Assembly: GCA_020073485.1 (NCBI GenBank)
Contig: JAIQFB010000021.1
Span: forward strand, 30,778-94,777
Length of the DNA: 64,000 nucleotides
From: Terriglobia bacterium
Lineage (GTDB): Bacteria; Acidobacteriota; Terriglobia; Acidiferrales; UBA7541
Direction: 5' to 3'
Positions within the stretch are counted from its first letter, which is position 1. Every line of letters begins with the position of its first letter. The translations under genes and the position numbers were made by a program. Of the stretch, positions 27,098 through 36,044 are shown piece by piece. Under the pieces are notes generated by a model that worked only from the letters and a program-made list of their open reading frames with translations, did no database searches and was not told where the DNA came from.

Positions 27098-27259
27098 GGG
27101 TTTCCTTCCCTACTCCACTAGGGCGGGCTGCGTGCACTGCCTGCCAGCCGACTGAGGAGGCTCTCACTAGGCTAACATTTCGATGAGCATCGCGGGAAAA
27201 GGGATGTCGGAAACGGAACGGGGCGGAGAACCTTCCGGCGAAAAACAATGCGAAGCATT

Positions 27260-28096
27260 CTATTTCGCGGGGGATTTCATGGCTGGCAATTCCGCGGTTT
27301 CCGTCCGCTTCCATTCTCCATTCTGATACCGATAGAGATCGCGCGCCATCTTCAGGCACTCGGATGGCCGATTTTCGTCCGGCTGGCCGCAATAAGTAAT
27401 GTGGAATCCGCTTGCGTCCGCCTCGTAATTGGATTGCTGCAGCAGATCCGAACTCCACAGCGGCACGGCGCGATGCCCGTCGAACCGCCAGGCGGCAAAC
27501 ATTCCCGTGGATAGATCATCCGTGCGGCCGCCGATCGTCACAAAAACCTGGTCGGATAACGATACCGGCACCAATTCAATGTCGCTGTCGTAAAAATCCT
27601 TCTGCGCAAAATGATCGATTCTCGCCGCCAGGCCGTAGCGGCCCGCGGCGGCCGCATAAATCCGCACCGCCGCCGGCCCGCCGAGTCCGAAATTGACGGC
27701 CATGGCGTACGTGACGGGAGTTCCTCCCAGTTTGATCAGGCGGTAGTTTTCTCCGACGGGAGGCGTATGGGAAACCAGCGCGGCCAGGCGTTGATTGGCG
27801 ATTTCCAGATCGGGCGCCGGCGATCCATTCAGGATCGAGGCGGCAACCGAGTCCAGATAAGCGAGGGCCTTTTCCTGCCGCGCCTCGCTTTCCACGCCCC
27901 CGTTCAGCCGGCCCGCCGAAAGAGCCGCGGCCGCGGCCTTGAATTCCTCAGCGCCATCCGCGGCGCTTTGCGCCCGCGGGCCGAAGGATATCGGCGGGAG
28001 CGCGAGGAGCGCAAAAGCCGCCAGAAATCGCAGTGCAGGCGCGGGCGGCAGCGCGGCCGAAATTTTGAGCCGCCATTTGAAAAAATGATTGTTCAT
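27260..28096 (-). CDS. exported hypothetical protein
   Basis: The 278-residue protein has a signal-like hydrophobic stretch at about 24-40 (ALRFLAAFALLALPPIS). A helical region with ALSAGRLNGG follows, then a beta-rich C-terminal half (VTYAMAVNFGLGGPAAVRIY, SDQVFVTIGGRTDD, MFAAWRFDGHRAVPLWSS). The single Cys pair (YCGQPDENRPSEC) could form a disulfide. The ATG at 28096 is chosen because the upstream part of the frame (from 28291) is Arg-rich and overlaps the promoter of the divergent regulator gene. No family is recognised. Confidence 0.6.
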   Translation of the reverse strand: MNNHFFKWRLKISAALPPAPALRFLAAFALLALPPISFGPRAQSAADGAEEFKAAAAALSAGRLNGGVESEARQEKALAYLDSVAASILNGSPAPDLEIANQRLAALVSHTPPVGENYRLIKLGGTPVTYAMAVNFGLGGPAAVRIYAAAAGRYGLAARIDHFAQKDFYDSDIELVPVSLSDQVFVTIGGRTDDLSTGMFAAWRFDGHRAVPLWSSDLLQQSNYEADASGFHITYCGQPDENRPSECLKMARDLYRYQNGEWKRTETAELPAMKSPAK

Positions 28097-28158
28097 TTGC
28101 GGATAGACTCTAATACACTCTTTGCCCTGATCGCAACCGGGCGGGAGGCTTCTGCGGC

Positions 28159-28188
28159 GTGACAATCCTAATCGGGTTGCTCTATATT
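28159..28188 (+). promoter_or_regulatory. sigma70-like promoter of the XRE/S24-like regulator
   Basis: GTGACA (28159-28164) and TATATT (28183-28188) are separated by 18 bases, with transcription expected near 28195, giving a leader of about 95 bases. A candidate from sequence only. Confidence 0.5.
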
Positions 28189-28289
28189 TGTCACTATAGA
28201 TGACTCGTCTTCCGGGCCGATAGTTCGCTATCCGGATAATCCCGGAACCTCCACCGTTCCGAAAGCGTAACAGAAAGGTCAGTCCTACC

Positions 28290-29078
28290 ATGGCTATTCA
28301 CAGTCTGAGCCAACCAGGCGAGCTCCCGCGACCCGACCTGCAACCCGGCACGCGCCTTCGCCAAGCCCGGGAGCGCCTCGGCCTGACGTACCGGGAAGTC
28401 GAACGGGCCAGCTATGAATTGGCGTGCCAGCGCGGCCGGCCCGACTTCATCGTGCACCTGAGCCGCCTAGCGGACATCGAAAATCACGATGTGACGCCAA
28501 GTCTCTACAAACTGTACACCTTAGCGGTCATCTACCACCTGGATCCCAAGGAGGTTTGCCAGTGGTACGACGTCCCGTTTGAAGGCCACTTCTCCGATGG
28601 TGTCAGCCTGAGCGCTCCGAATACCCACCTTGCCGCCGGACCCGCCAGATTGCGGCTGCCCATTCGTTTTGATCCGGGATTCGATCCCAACCGGACCGAA
28701 TTCCTGAACCGCATGGTGGAGCGATGGGGAAATCTGGAAGGAACGTTTTTTAACCAGCCGTCACGGTATCTGTACGGGTACGTGGGGTTGGAGGACCGTA
28801 GGATGCACCCGTTGCTGCGTCCCGGCAGCCTGGTGCTGGTGGATCCCAAGCTTCGCCAGGTGCAGAATTCGGGCTGGACCAACGAATATGAGAGGCCGAT
28901 TTATTTCCTGGAGCTGCGCCAGCAATTCCGCTGCTGTTGGTGCCGGAGCGAGGGAGGGCAGTTGATGCTCGTTCCCCATCCCTTATCTACCTGTGCTCCA
29001 GAGGTTTATCGCTTTCCGGAAGAGGCGGAAATTGTGGGCCAGGTCGTGGGGGTCGCCACCCGGCTGGGACCTAGTTAA
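28290..29078 (+). CDS. XRE-type regulator with degenerate S24/LexA-like C-terminal domain
   Basis: The 262-residue protein has an N-terminal helix-turn-helix domain (about 20-88: GTRLRQARERLGLTYREVER). Its C-terminal half resembles the peptidase S24/LexA fold (HPLLRPGSLVLVDP). In S24 proteins the catalytic Ser sits in a DSMxP motif; here the corresponding residues read RRMHP, so the Ser appears to be Arg and self-cleavage is unlikely. A CCWC cluster near residue 212 could bind a metal or act as a redox switch. It overlaps the convergent gene by eight bases. Its targets are unknown; the 52-residue peptide and 7TM genes downstream are candidates. Confidence 0.75.
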   Translation: MAIHSLSQPGELPRPDLQPGTRLRQARERLGLTYREVERASYELACQRGRPDFIVHLSRLADIENHDVTPSLYKLYTLAVIYHLDPKEVCQWYDVPFEGHFSDGVSLSAPNTHLAAGPARLRLPIRFDPGFDPNRTEFLNRMVERWGNLEGTFFNQPSRYLYGYVGLEDRRMHPLLRPGSLVLVDPKLRQVQNSGWTNEYERPIYFLELRQQFRCCWCRSEGGQLMLVPHPLSTCAPEVYRFPEEAEIVGQVVGVATRLGPS

Positions 29079-29505
29079 GGCGCTTGGCGGTAATAATTGC
29101 TAACAGTGCGTCCATATTCGAGCTGAACAGCTCGCTCAAATAGGTAGGCATCCCTTCGGGGCACATGGCGCAGTAGGGGCGGCTTGCCCGCCAGGCCTCG
29201 ACGATACTCCAAAGCTCATCGCCGGCGGTTTCCAAGCTATTCCGCACGTCGCGCTCCTGCTCTCGTAGCGGTGTCTCCAATATCCTCGAGAACAGCTCAG
29301 CGTGGCAATGCGCCAGGGCCTCCTGCACGGAATTCTCCGGATAGATTTCTTTCAGCCCGTCGTGTTCATACTTGCCGGTAACCGGATTCTTCAGTGTGCA
29401 GACGTAATACAACCTTCCGAAAACGCTGGGAATGACCGCCAGCGTCCGGGAAGTGAAGTCTACGATCACCGCTTTGCTCTTCTGGAAGTTCTCCAGGGAC
29501 TCCAC
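29071..29505 (-). CDS. hypothetical protein, unknown
   Basis: This is a 144-residue soluble protein with an N-terminal beta-rich segment (KAVIVDFTSRTLAVIPSVFGRLYYV) and a helical remainder. A CAMCPEG motif lies near the C-terminus. There is no signal peptide or membrane helix. It is divergently oriented to the small secreted peptide at 29602 and overlaps the end of the regulator by eight bases. I recognise no family; good codon structure and location between accepted genes support it being real. Confidence 0.6.
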   Translation of the reverse strand: MESLENFQKSKAVIVDFTSRTLAVIPSVFGRLYYVCTLKNPVTGKYEHDGLKEIYPENSVQEALAHCHAELFSRILETPLREQERDVRNSLETAGDELWSIVEAWRASRPYCAMCPEGMPTYLSELFSSNMDALLAIITAKRLN

Positions 29506-29601
29506 GAAATCACCTGTTCCGAATCCTGAACTTTTTTCCCGCCATCCGCATGGTTCTAGAAAACCGGGATATCACTGTCGCGACCTGGAGGGTCACTGAC
29601 A

Positions 29602-29760
29602 ATGAAAAAAATTATCGCCGTATCGAGCCTGGCCGTTCTGGCTCTCACGATGCTACTCCCCGTTGCACGTCAAGTCAACGCTGCCCCGGTTAATCATTCG
29701 GTATTTGCACAGGGTGGGAATCCGGCCCCGCCACCCGGAGGTGGCGGCCACATATACTAA
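29602..29760 (+). CDS. small secreted peptide precursor, 52 residues
   Basis: ATG 29602 is preceded by GGAGGG at nine bases. The frame encodes a signal peptide (KKIIAVSSLAVLALTMLLPV) with likely cleavage after VNA. It leaves a 25-residue mature peptide that begins APVNHSVFAQGG and ends in Pro- and Gly-rich PPPGGGGHIY before TAA at 29758-29760. There are no Cys residues. It may be an extracellular signalling or structural peptide. The neighbours are an XRE-type regulator and a 7TM protein, but no processing enzyme is adjacent. The function is unknown. Confidence 0.6.
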   Translation: MKKIIAVSSLAVLALTMLLPVARQVNAAPVNHSVFAQGGNPAPPPGGGGHIY

Positions 29761-29821
29761 TAATCATCGTCCGGGCCAGGCAAGTTTATAGCGAAGTATA
29801 AACAGTATGCATGGGGTATCG

Positions 29822-29830
29822 TGCTATAAT
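29822..29830 (+). promoter_or_regulatory. extended -10 promoter of the 7TM gene
   Basis: TGC followed by TATAAT (29825-29830) forms an extended -10 element; there is no good -35 box at the usual distance. Transcription near 29837 would leave only about 14 bases before the ATG at 29851. Confidence 0.55.
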
Positions 29831-29850
29831 CGCTTCGCTTGGCCCGGAAG

Positions 29851-30666
29851 ATGACGCATTACGAAGTATTTCTTGCTACGCTGATTAAGGGATTTGACAT
29901 CCTGCTTTGCGTCCTGGTGTTTGCCAGGCACCTGCAGAGGCGCCTTCCTTTCTTCGCCTTGTTTGCGGCGACGATTCTGGTTACGAACTTCGGAACAACC
30001 GTGGTCTCTGCCTATTTCGGATTTCAGACCCGGACTTATTTTTATGCCTGGTGGATTGCGGTCGCGGCCACGTTACTCACGCGCAGCGTTGCCATTGCCG
30101 AGCTGTGCAGTGATGTATTGCGCGCCTATCGGGGCATTTGGGCATTGGCCTGGCGTCTGCTCGGGTTGATGGCGCTGGCCTTCCTGGTGCATGCGGCCAT
30201 TGATGCGAAGGGACAGCCGCGTTGGGTCGAAACCTACGGGCTGACTTTGGAACGCGATTTGGAAGTGGCGTCGGTGGTGATCCTGCTGGCCATGCTGTTC
30301 ATCGGAGCCTACTACCATCTGCCTTTGGATTCCCTCCAGAAGTCGCTAGTGATCGGCCTTGGCTCGTTCTGTGCGATCCAATTCGTGAGTAGCACCGTTT
30401 TGCGGGATTCGGTCCTGCAATATATTTCGTCGCGGATGGCGTTGCGGGCTCAAATGGATCACATGCAAGACATATGGAACACTGTTTACATCGCCTCTTC
30501 GTGTTTTTGCATCGGGATGTGGTGCTTTGCGCTTAGAAAGCCGCTGCCCGTATCGGCGAAGCAGCCGGTCCTGCTGCCGGCGGAACTGTATCCTGCCCTG
30601 ACACCGCAAATTAATCTGCAACTGCGCTCCTTCAATGACCGTTTGGTGGAGTTGCTGAAGCCATGA
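29851..30666 (+). CDS. seven-helix membrane protein, unknown
   Basis: The 271-residue protein has about seven membrane helices and a short polar C-terminal tail. It resembles in layout, not in close sequence, the N-terminal 7TM sensor part of the large kinase at 31213-34731. The start is ATG 29851 just after a GGAAG; TTG 29839 is in frame but lies on the expected transcription start. Its stop overlaps the ATG of the next gene (ATGA), so both are coupled. It may be a stand-alone membrane sensor or a transport accessory; no family is recognised. Confidence 0.65.
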   Translation: MTHYEVFLATLIKGFDILLCVLVFARHLQRRLPFFALFAATILVTNFGTTVVSAYFGFQTRTYFYAWWIAVAATLLTRSVAIAELCSDVLRAYRGIWALAWRLLGLMALAFLVHAAIDAKGQPRWVETYGLTLERDLEVASVVILLAMLFIGAYYHLPLDSLQKSLVIGLGSFCAIQFVSSTVLRDSVLQYISSRMALRAQMDHMQDIWNTVYIASSCFCIGMWCFALRKPLPVSAKQPVLLPAELYPALTPQINLQLRSFNDRLVELLKP

Positions 30667-31223
30667 GCGTCCTTATTTATACGGTTCCGCCGGCAATCGC
30701 GATTCTCGCGATCCTGTGGCTGCTTCTGCGCCCCCGGAGTTCTTCTTCTGAAAAAATTCGCGGCCGCCTGGCCGATTTGCATGCCGGGAATGCCGTTCCC
30801 ATGCACTTCCAATTCTTTCCCCAGATCCGCCAGGCGCTTTCCGAGGCCGACGACAGGTATCTGGAAGAAGCTGCGCCTCCCCGCGTGGCCCGTCAGGCGC
30901 GGCGCGTCCGGCGGGGCGTTGCGCGAGATTTTTTGCGCGGCCTGCGCGAGGATTATTCAAATTTGGAGCAGCTGGGACGGATGATTGCGGCCCTGTCCCC
31001 TGAAATCAGCCGCCGCCAGGAGGCGGAACGCCTCGCGCTCAGCTTGAAATTTCAAATGGTCTGCGCGCTAGTGTGGCTTCGACTCATGACCGGCAGCCTG
31101 CCTGTCAGCCAGATTCAATATCTGACCGGCCTTGTGGGGCGTCTCGCGACTTCCATGGATCAGGCCATGTCGGAAATCAACGCGCTCTCGGCCGGGCAGC
31201 TTTCCGGAAATGTCAGCGCTTGA
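30663..31223 (+). CDS. membrane-anchored helical protein, unknown
   Basis: The 186-residue protein has an N-terminal membrane helix (about 4-23: YTVPPAIAILAILWLLL). An Arg-rich cytoplasmic helical region (RVARQARRVRRGVARDFLRG) and further helices follow, one of them moderately hydrophobic (FQMVCALVWLRLMTG). It is translationally coupled to the 7TM gene through an ATGA overlap and converges with the sensor kinase, overlapping its end by 11 bases. A partner of the 7TM protein is likely from coupling; the activity is unknown. Confidence 0.6.
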   Translation: MSVLIYTVPPAIAILAILWLLLRPRSSSSEKIRGRLADLHAGNAVPMHFQFFPQIRQALSEADDRYLEEAAPPRVARQARRVRRGVARDFLRGLREDYSNLEQLGRMIAALSPEISRRQEAERLALSLKFQMVCALVWLRLMTGSLPVSQIQYLTGLVGRLATSMDQAMSEINALSAGQLSGNVSA

Positions 31224-34200
31224 GTTCGGAAACGTCCGTGGCCCGCAGCGCGTCCCGCACCACACTCAAGAGTTCATCGCCAGGAAACGGCTTCCGCAGG
31301 AATAGACAAGCCCTCTGCATATCGAGAGAAACGCCTTCCATGGTACTGGTGCCCGAAAGCGTAAAAATCACGCGATTGGCAAGTTCCGGATGGAACCGGC
31401 GTATCCAATCGTAGAATTCCTGCCCGGCAAAGACTCCATTTGCTTTCCACTCGCTGACAATCAGGTCAAACGGCTCGGCATCGAGCAGCCGCACGGCCTC
31501 CAGCGCGGTCCGGATCGCGTAGACCCCGCGATAATGCGGCTTCAGAATTTCCCGTTCGATGTCAAGCACGGCATCTTCGCTATCGATCAGTAAAATCCGG
31601 CTGGGCGCCTGGGATTCCGCCCAATCCCGGGTCGCGCGCGGCCTCGCGTCCGTGGCCGCGGACACGGGAATCTGAATCGTGAAGCATGCGCCGCGCGGCG
31701 GAACATTGCGCACCGATATTTCGCCGCCGTGTTCGGTCACGATCCCGTAACAGATGCTCAAACCCAGGCCGGTTCCCTTTCCGACAGGTTTCGTGGTGTA
31801 AAAAGGATCGAATACCTTGGCGGGATCCTTTACGCCGCGCCCGTTGTCGATGCACTCCACCACCAGGCGGTTTGCGCTCGCATGATGGGACGTCCGCAGC
31901 CACAGCTCGCCGGTGTATTGCGTATCCAGAACGGCATCCACGGCGTTGTTCAAAATGTTCAGAAACACCTGCTGTAGTTGGTGGGAGTCGGCGGAAATTT
32001 GCGGCAGGTCCTCGGCGAATTCGCGGTGCACGATGATGTTGTTGGCGCGCAGATCGTATTCCCTCAGCGCCAGCGTATCTTCTAGGATCTGATTCAGCTG
32101 CACCGGCAGGCGCTCGGGCTTGTGCTGGCGCGCGAAACTCAGCAGGTTGTGCACGATGCGGTGCGTGCGCTGCGCCTGCTTGTGAATCTTCTCTACGTAC
32201 TCGGTCCCCTGCGCGCTCAAGGTTTGCCCCGATGCCAGCAGTTGCCCGTATCCCAGAATGGCCGTCAAAGGATTATTCAGTTCGTGAGCCACGCCGGAAA
32301 TCAGCTGCCCGACCGCGGCCATTTTTTCGCTCTGCAACAGCTGTTCCTGGGTGCGGCTGAGATTTTCGTAGGCCGCGCGGGTCTCTTCATACAACTGCAA
32401 TTTTTCGACGGCCAGTGCAATTTGATTGCCCACCGTCGCCAGCAGATTCAAATCGTCGGGCGCGAATTCCTTGGAGGAGCGGTGGCCCAGCGAAAGCAGC
32501 CCGATGGGCTGGCTCCTGGACCAGAGCACCAGCATCTGCGAGGCCCGGATGCCCTCGGCGCGCTGCACCTCGCGGAACACAAACGGGAGAGGCAGGCCGG
32601 GTTGCGATAAGACCGTGGCGCGCACGGCCACGATATGCTCGAGAAAATCCGCCGGAAACGGCACGGGGGAAAAGTGCCTCGCGTACTCCGAACGCATGCC
32701 GAAGGCGGCGGCCCGCGACAATACCCGGGTATCCGGCGCCAGCAAATAGACGGCCCCTTGATCGGCCCCGAACAGCCCGACGACCTGGCGAAGGGCCCGA
32801 TCCAGCATCTCATCCAGCGCCAGCGGCTGGTTGAGCGTCTGGCCGATCGCGTTCAGGACCAGAAGTTCGCGGTTTCGCCGGCGGATTTCCTGCTCCGCCA
32901 GTTTGCGTTCGGTAATGTCGAGCACGAATCCCTGGTAAGCCGTGATCTCTCCGGAAGCGTCCCGCGTCACAAAGCTCGACTCCAGCAGCGTCCGGATTTC
33001 GCCGTCCTTGCGGCGGATTTGAAATTCAAAATTGCTTACCGAGTTATAGTCCTGCAGCAATTTCATCAGCCGGTCGCGATCGGCGGGATTCACGTACAGC
33101 GTTGCGCCGACATTTTCGACCTGCATCAATTCTTCGCGGTCTTCATAGCCCAGCATGTGCAAAAAGGCCTGATTGAAATCCAGGAAGCGATTGCCCGGGG
33201 TGGCCATGAAAACGCCTTCGCGGATGTTCTCGATCAGAATCTGGTATCGCTGTTCGGCGCGGCGCCGTTCGGTGACGTCCTGCAGCACGTGAATAATGCC
33301 GAGCGGCCGGCCGTCCGCGTCGTGAAATTGGGAATTGGAGGCCAGAAGGAAGCCGCCGAGCCCTTCGTCGGTGTCATTGCCCTTCCCGGCCGCGCCTTCG
33401 CAGTAAGGGCACAGGTGCCATGCGGCGGCGCCACGCTTCAGGGCTTGCGAAACCGGCCGCCCCTCCAGGCGCTCCAGCGCCATCCCCGAGCGGGTCTCGA
33501 AGGCTTGATTAACGCGAATAATTTTGCCTTGCGGATCGTGCACCAGAATGGGGTCGTCGATCGAGTCGAAGGTATTCGCCCATTGCCGCTGCACGGTTGC
33601 CACCTGCTCGAACAGGCGCAAACTTTGCACCGTCAAGCCCAGCAGGTTCGCCACATTTTTCAGGAACGTGATTTCCTCAGGGTGGAATTTTCTTTTTTCC
33701 CTGGACCCCACCACAATCCAGCCCAGCGGCGTGCGGGGCCCGGGAAGCCGGACCAGCAACGCGGCCGACAACTTCTCGCGATGGGAGTTTGTGCCGTCCT
33801 CCAGGCCCAGTTCCCCGTTGAACGAGGTGTAGGCGTGTTCCTGTTCGAGCGCTTTGCGGACCCACGGCAGCTTCGCGGAAATCTTCTCCTGCTCCACCAG
33901 GTAAGCGTCGCTGTACCCGATGGCCGCACGAATGATGAATTCCTCACTCTCGCCGCTGCCCGCGCCTAGCCGCACCAGTCCATGGCTCGTGTTCAGGCTT
34001 TCCACCAGATGATGGAGAACCACGCCCAGCATCTGGTCGACGTTCAAGGATTGCGTGCTGGCCGCGGTGATCAGCGTGAGCCGGCGCAATTTTTCGTTCA
34101 AATCCTCCATGCGCATGTGCCGGGCTTCAATCACCAGCACGGCCATGGCGATTCCCACCGAGACATTGAAAAAATCCTGGAAGGCCACACGCAGAAGGTA

Positions 34201-34731
34201 GAAGGGCTGTTCCCTCCAGAACATGGCGTCTAATCCATGCAGGCCAGTGAGCAGCAGGGTCGCGGCCAGCAGCCTTGCGCCATACCCAGCCTTTAACCGG
34301 GAGAAGCGCCAAAGCACCCACCCGGAGGCGATCAGCAGGGAACACTGCAGCAGCACCGTGAACCACCGCACCTGGTCGGAAGGAGCCGCCGGCTGGCGTT
34401 CGACCACCGCAAAAGTGATCCATCCCAGTACCAGCAGCGGCCAAAGAACAAGGGGCCGCACTCGACGGCCGGTATACTCCCAAACCGCCGCCAGGAACAA
34501 GGCAATCGCCGAGAGACGGCACTCCACCGAGATCAGGCGGACCACATATCCCGGCAAGGACAACGAAAACAAGAGCAGACCGGCCCAGAGCGTTTGCGCC
34601 GCCCAGCCCGTGATCCAAAACCGGAAGTAACGCGCGGGGCGGCCGCGGTCCAGCAGAAAATACAGAATCAGCAGTATGGAAAAGGAAATGGCCTCAAAAA
34701 AGGTAATCGCCAGCAGACCTTGATTTGGCAT
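31213..34731 (-). CDS. 7TM-GAF-PAS-PAS-GAF hybrid histidine kinase with degenerate receiver
   Basis: The 1172-residue protein has about seven membrane helices (1-205). A GAF domain (about 225-370), two PAS domains (about 380-495 and 500-620, both with ITERK/VTERR-type ends) and a second GAF (about 640-780) follow. HisKA has its His in GVAHELNNPLTAIL, and HATPase_c carries DNGRGV, GKGTGLGLSICYGIV. A C-terminal receiver starts at about 1045 (RILLIDSEDAVLD). In that receiver the usual phosphoacceptor Asp is Glu (IVSEWKANG), while the switch residue and Lys (RKPF) remain. It integrates membrane and small-molecule or redox cues. GGAGG lies 11 bases before ATG 34731. No dedicated regulator is fused or adjacent on the same strand. 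Confidence 0.9.
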   Translation of the reverse strand: MPNQGLLAITFFEAISFSILLILYFLLDRGRPARYFRFWITGWAAQTLWAGLLLFSLSLPGYVVRLISVECRLSAIALFLAAVWEYTGRRVRPLVLWPLLVLGWITFAVVERQPAAPSDQVRWFTVLLQCSLLIASGWVLWRFSRLKAGYGARLLAATLLLTGLHGLDAMFWREQPFYLLRVAFQDFFNVSVGIAMAVLVIEARHMRMEDLNEKLRRLTLITAASTQSLNVDQMLGVVLHHLVESLNTSHGLVRLGAGSGESEEFIIRAAIGYSDAYLVEQEKISAKLPWVRKALEQEHAYTSFNGELGLEDGTNSHREKLSAALLVRLPGPRTPLGWIVVGSREKRKFHPEEITFLKNVANLLGLTVQSLRLFEQVATVQRQWANTFDSIDDPILVHDPQGKIIRVNQAFETRSGMALERLEGRPVSQALKRGAAAWHLCPYCEGAAGKGNDTDEGLGGFLLASNSQFHDADGRPLGIIHVLQDVTERRRAEQRYQILIENIREGVFMATPGNRFLDFNQAFLHMLGYEDREELMQVENVGATLYVNPADRDRLMKLLQDYNSVSNFEFQIRRKDGEIRTLLESSFVTRDASGEITAYQGFVLDITERKLAEQEIRRRNRELLVLNAIGQTLNQPLALDEMLDRALRQVVGLFGADQGAVYLLAPDTRVLSRAAAFGMRSEYARHFSPVPFPADFLEHIVAVRATVLSQPGLPLPFVFREVQRAEGIRASQMLVLWSRSQPIGLLSLGHRSSKEFAPDDLNLLATVGNQIALAVEKLQLYEETRAAYENLSRTQEQLLQSEKMAAVGQLISGVAHELNNPLTAILGYGQLLASGQTLSAQGTEYVEKIHKQAQRTHRIVHNLLSFARQHKPERLPVQLNQILEDTLALREYDLRANNIIVHREFAEDLPQISADSHQLQQVFLNILNNAVDAVLDTQYTGELWLRTSHHASANRLVVECIDNGRGVKDPAKVFDPFYTTKPVGKGTGLGLSICYGIVTEHGGEISVRNVPPRGACFTIQIPVSAATDARPRATRDWAESQAPSRILLIDSEDAVLDIEREILKPHYRGVYAIRTALEAVRLLDAEPFDLIVSEWKANGVFAGQEFYDWIRRFHPELANRVIFTLSGTSTMEGVSLDMQRACLFLRKPFPGDELLSVVRDALRATDVSELKR

Positions 34732-34859
34732 GGATTACCGAAACCTCCCCGCGCAGGGCCGTGGCACGAAAATCCCCGCACGGTATTGCAGGATGTGGGC
34801 CGCTGGGAGGAGACCGTTTATAAACTTAGCACGCCCCTTTATCTATCGGCAACTAGCGC

Positions 34860-34887
34860 TTGGCGATCCTGTGTCGTCCCGTATAAT
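34860..34887 (+). promoter_or_regulatory. strong sigma70-type promoter of the HD-GYP gene
   Basis: TTGGCG (34860-34865), a 16-base spacer and a perfect TATAAT (34882-34887). Transcription near 34894 gives a short leader containing GAGGAA before TTG 34908. Confidence 0.75.
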
Positions 34888-34907
34888 GTGGTTATCCGAG
34901 GAACATC

Positions 34908-35987
34908 TTGATCAAAGGGAATCTTCTCATAGTGGATGATGAAGAGGCGATTCGAGAGGTCGTCTCGACCCTTCTGGAGGCGCAGGGCCACCAGTGCGCA
35001 TCGGTGAGCAATGGCCTTCTGGCGCAGGACTACCTGGCAAAGCATGGCGTGGATCTGGTCTTGAGCGACATGGTCATGCCGGAAATGGACGGCATGAGGC
35101 TGGTGGAATGGCTGCACAAGGCCGAGCCGGACATCCCTATCATCATGGTCACAGCCAATGGGGAAATCGCCACCGCTCTGGAGGCAATCCGCCAGGGCGC
35201 CTACGATTACATTCTGAAGCCGTTTGAAAAGGACCAGCTCTACTTCAGCGTGCAGCGGGCCCTGGAACACCGCCAACTGGTGCTGGAAAAACGGAACTAC
35301 CAGCGCAACCTGGAACTTCAGGTAGAGGAGCGCACCGCGCAGCTTGCGGACACCCTCAAACAACTCGAGCAGTCCTACGACGACACACTGGAGGCCCTGG
35401 GCGGCGCGCTCGACCTGAAGGACGCCGAAACCGAAGGCCACAGCAAGCGTGTCACCGCCTACACCATCGCCATCGCCAAGGCCATGAACTTGGACGCCGC
35501 CCTGCTCCCGCAGATCGCGCGAGCCGCCTTCCTTCACGATATCGGGAAAATGGCTATTTCCGACCAGATTCTGCGCAAACCCGGCCCGCTCACCCCCGAG
35601 GAGCGCGAAGTAATGCGCACGCACTGCGACATCGGATTCAACATGGTGACGCGCATCTCGTTTCTCAGGGAGGCCGCGGAAATTGTCCGTTCCCACCAGG
35701 AATATTATGACGGCTCGGGCTACCCTCGAGGCTTGAAGAGAGAGGAAATTCCGCTGGGAGCGCGAATCTTCGCCGTCGCCGATGCTCTGGACGCCATGAT
35801 TTCCGACCGGCCCTACCGCAAGGCATTGCCCATCACCCACGCCCAGGAAGAGATCAAGCGCTGCGCGGGAACTCAGTTCGATCCGAAGGTGGTCGAAGTG
35901 TTTCTGTCCATGCCGGCCACTCTCTGGAGCGAATTGCGGGAAAATATCGGAAGGCCGTACAGGCTGTCGCAGTTGAGCATGAAGTAG
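34908..35987 (+). CDS. response regulator with HD-GYP domain
   Basis: The 359-residue protein has a receiver domain (1-120) with phosphoacceptor Asp54 (VLSDMVMPEMDG), a coiled coil at about 122-160 and an HD-GYP domain. The last carries His210-Asp211 (FLHDIGK) and an intact GYP at 271-273 (EYYDGSGYP). HD-GYP proteins hydrolyse cyclic di-GMP to GMP or related products. Gln264 sits at the second position of the usual HHE motif, a small deviation. The start codon is TTG with GAGGAA six bases upstream, supported by the adjacent promoter. It is divergent from the large sensor kinase, which may be its phosphodonor, though that is inference. Confidence 0.92.
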   Translation: MIKGNLLIVDDEEAIREVVSTLLEAQGHQCASVSNGLLAQDYLAKHGVDLVLSDMVMPEMDGMRLVEWLHKAEPDIPIIMVTANGEIATALEAIRQGAYDYILKPFEKDQLYFSVQRALEHRQLVLEKRNYQRNLELQVEERTAQLADTLKQLEQSYDDTLEALGGALDLKDAETEGHSKRVTAYTIAIAKAMNLDAALLPQIARAAFLHDIGKMAISDQILRKPGPLTPEEREVMRTHCDIGFNMVTRISFLREAAEIVRSHQEYYDGSGYPRGLKREEIPLGARIFAVADALDAMISDRPYRKALPITHAQEEIKRCAGTQFDPKVVEVFLSMPATLWSELRENIGRPYRLSQLSMK

Positions 35988-36044
35988 GCGCCGGCGCGGG
36001 CCGGCATTCTTCCAACGATTGCCCGTCCCTTTTGCCCCGGGGCC

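Noticed and set aside
32635..33969. 444-codon plus-strand frame inside the large kinase
   Set aside because: It is antisense to the GAF and PAS domains and has no ribosome site.
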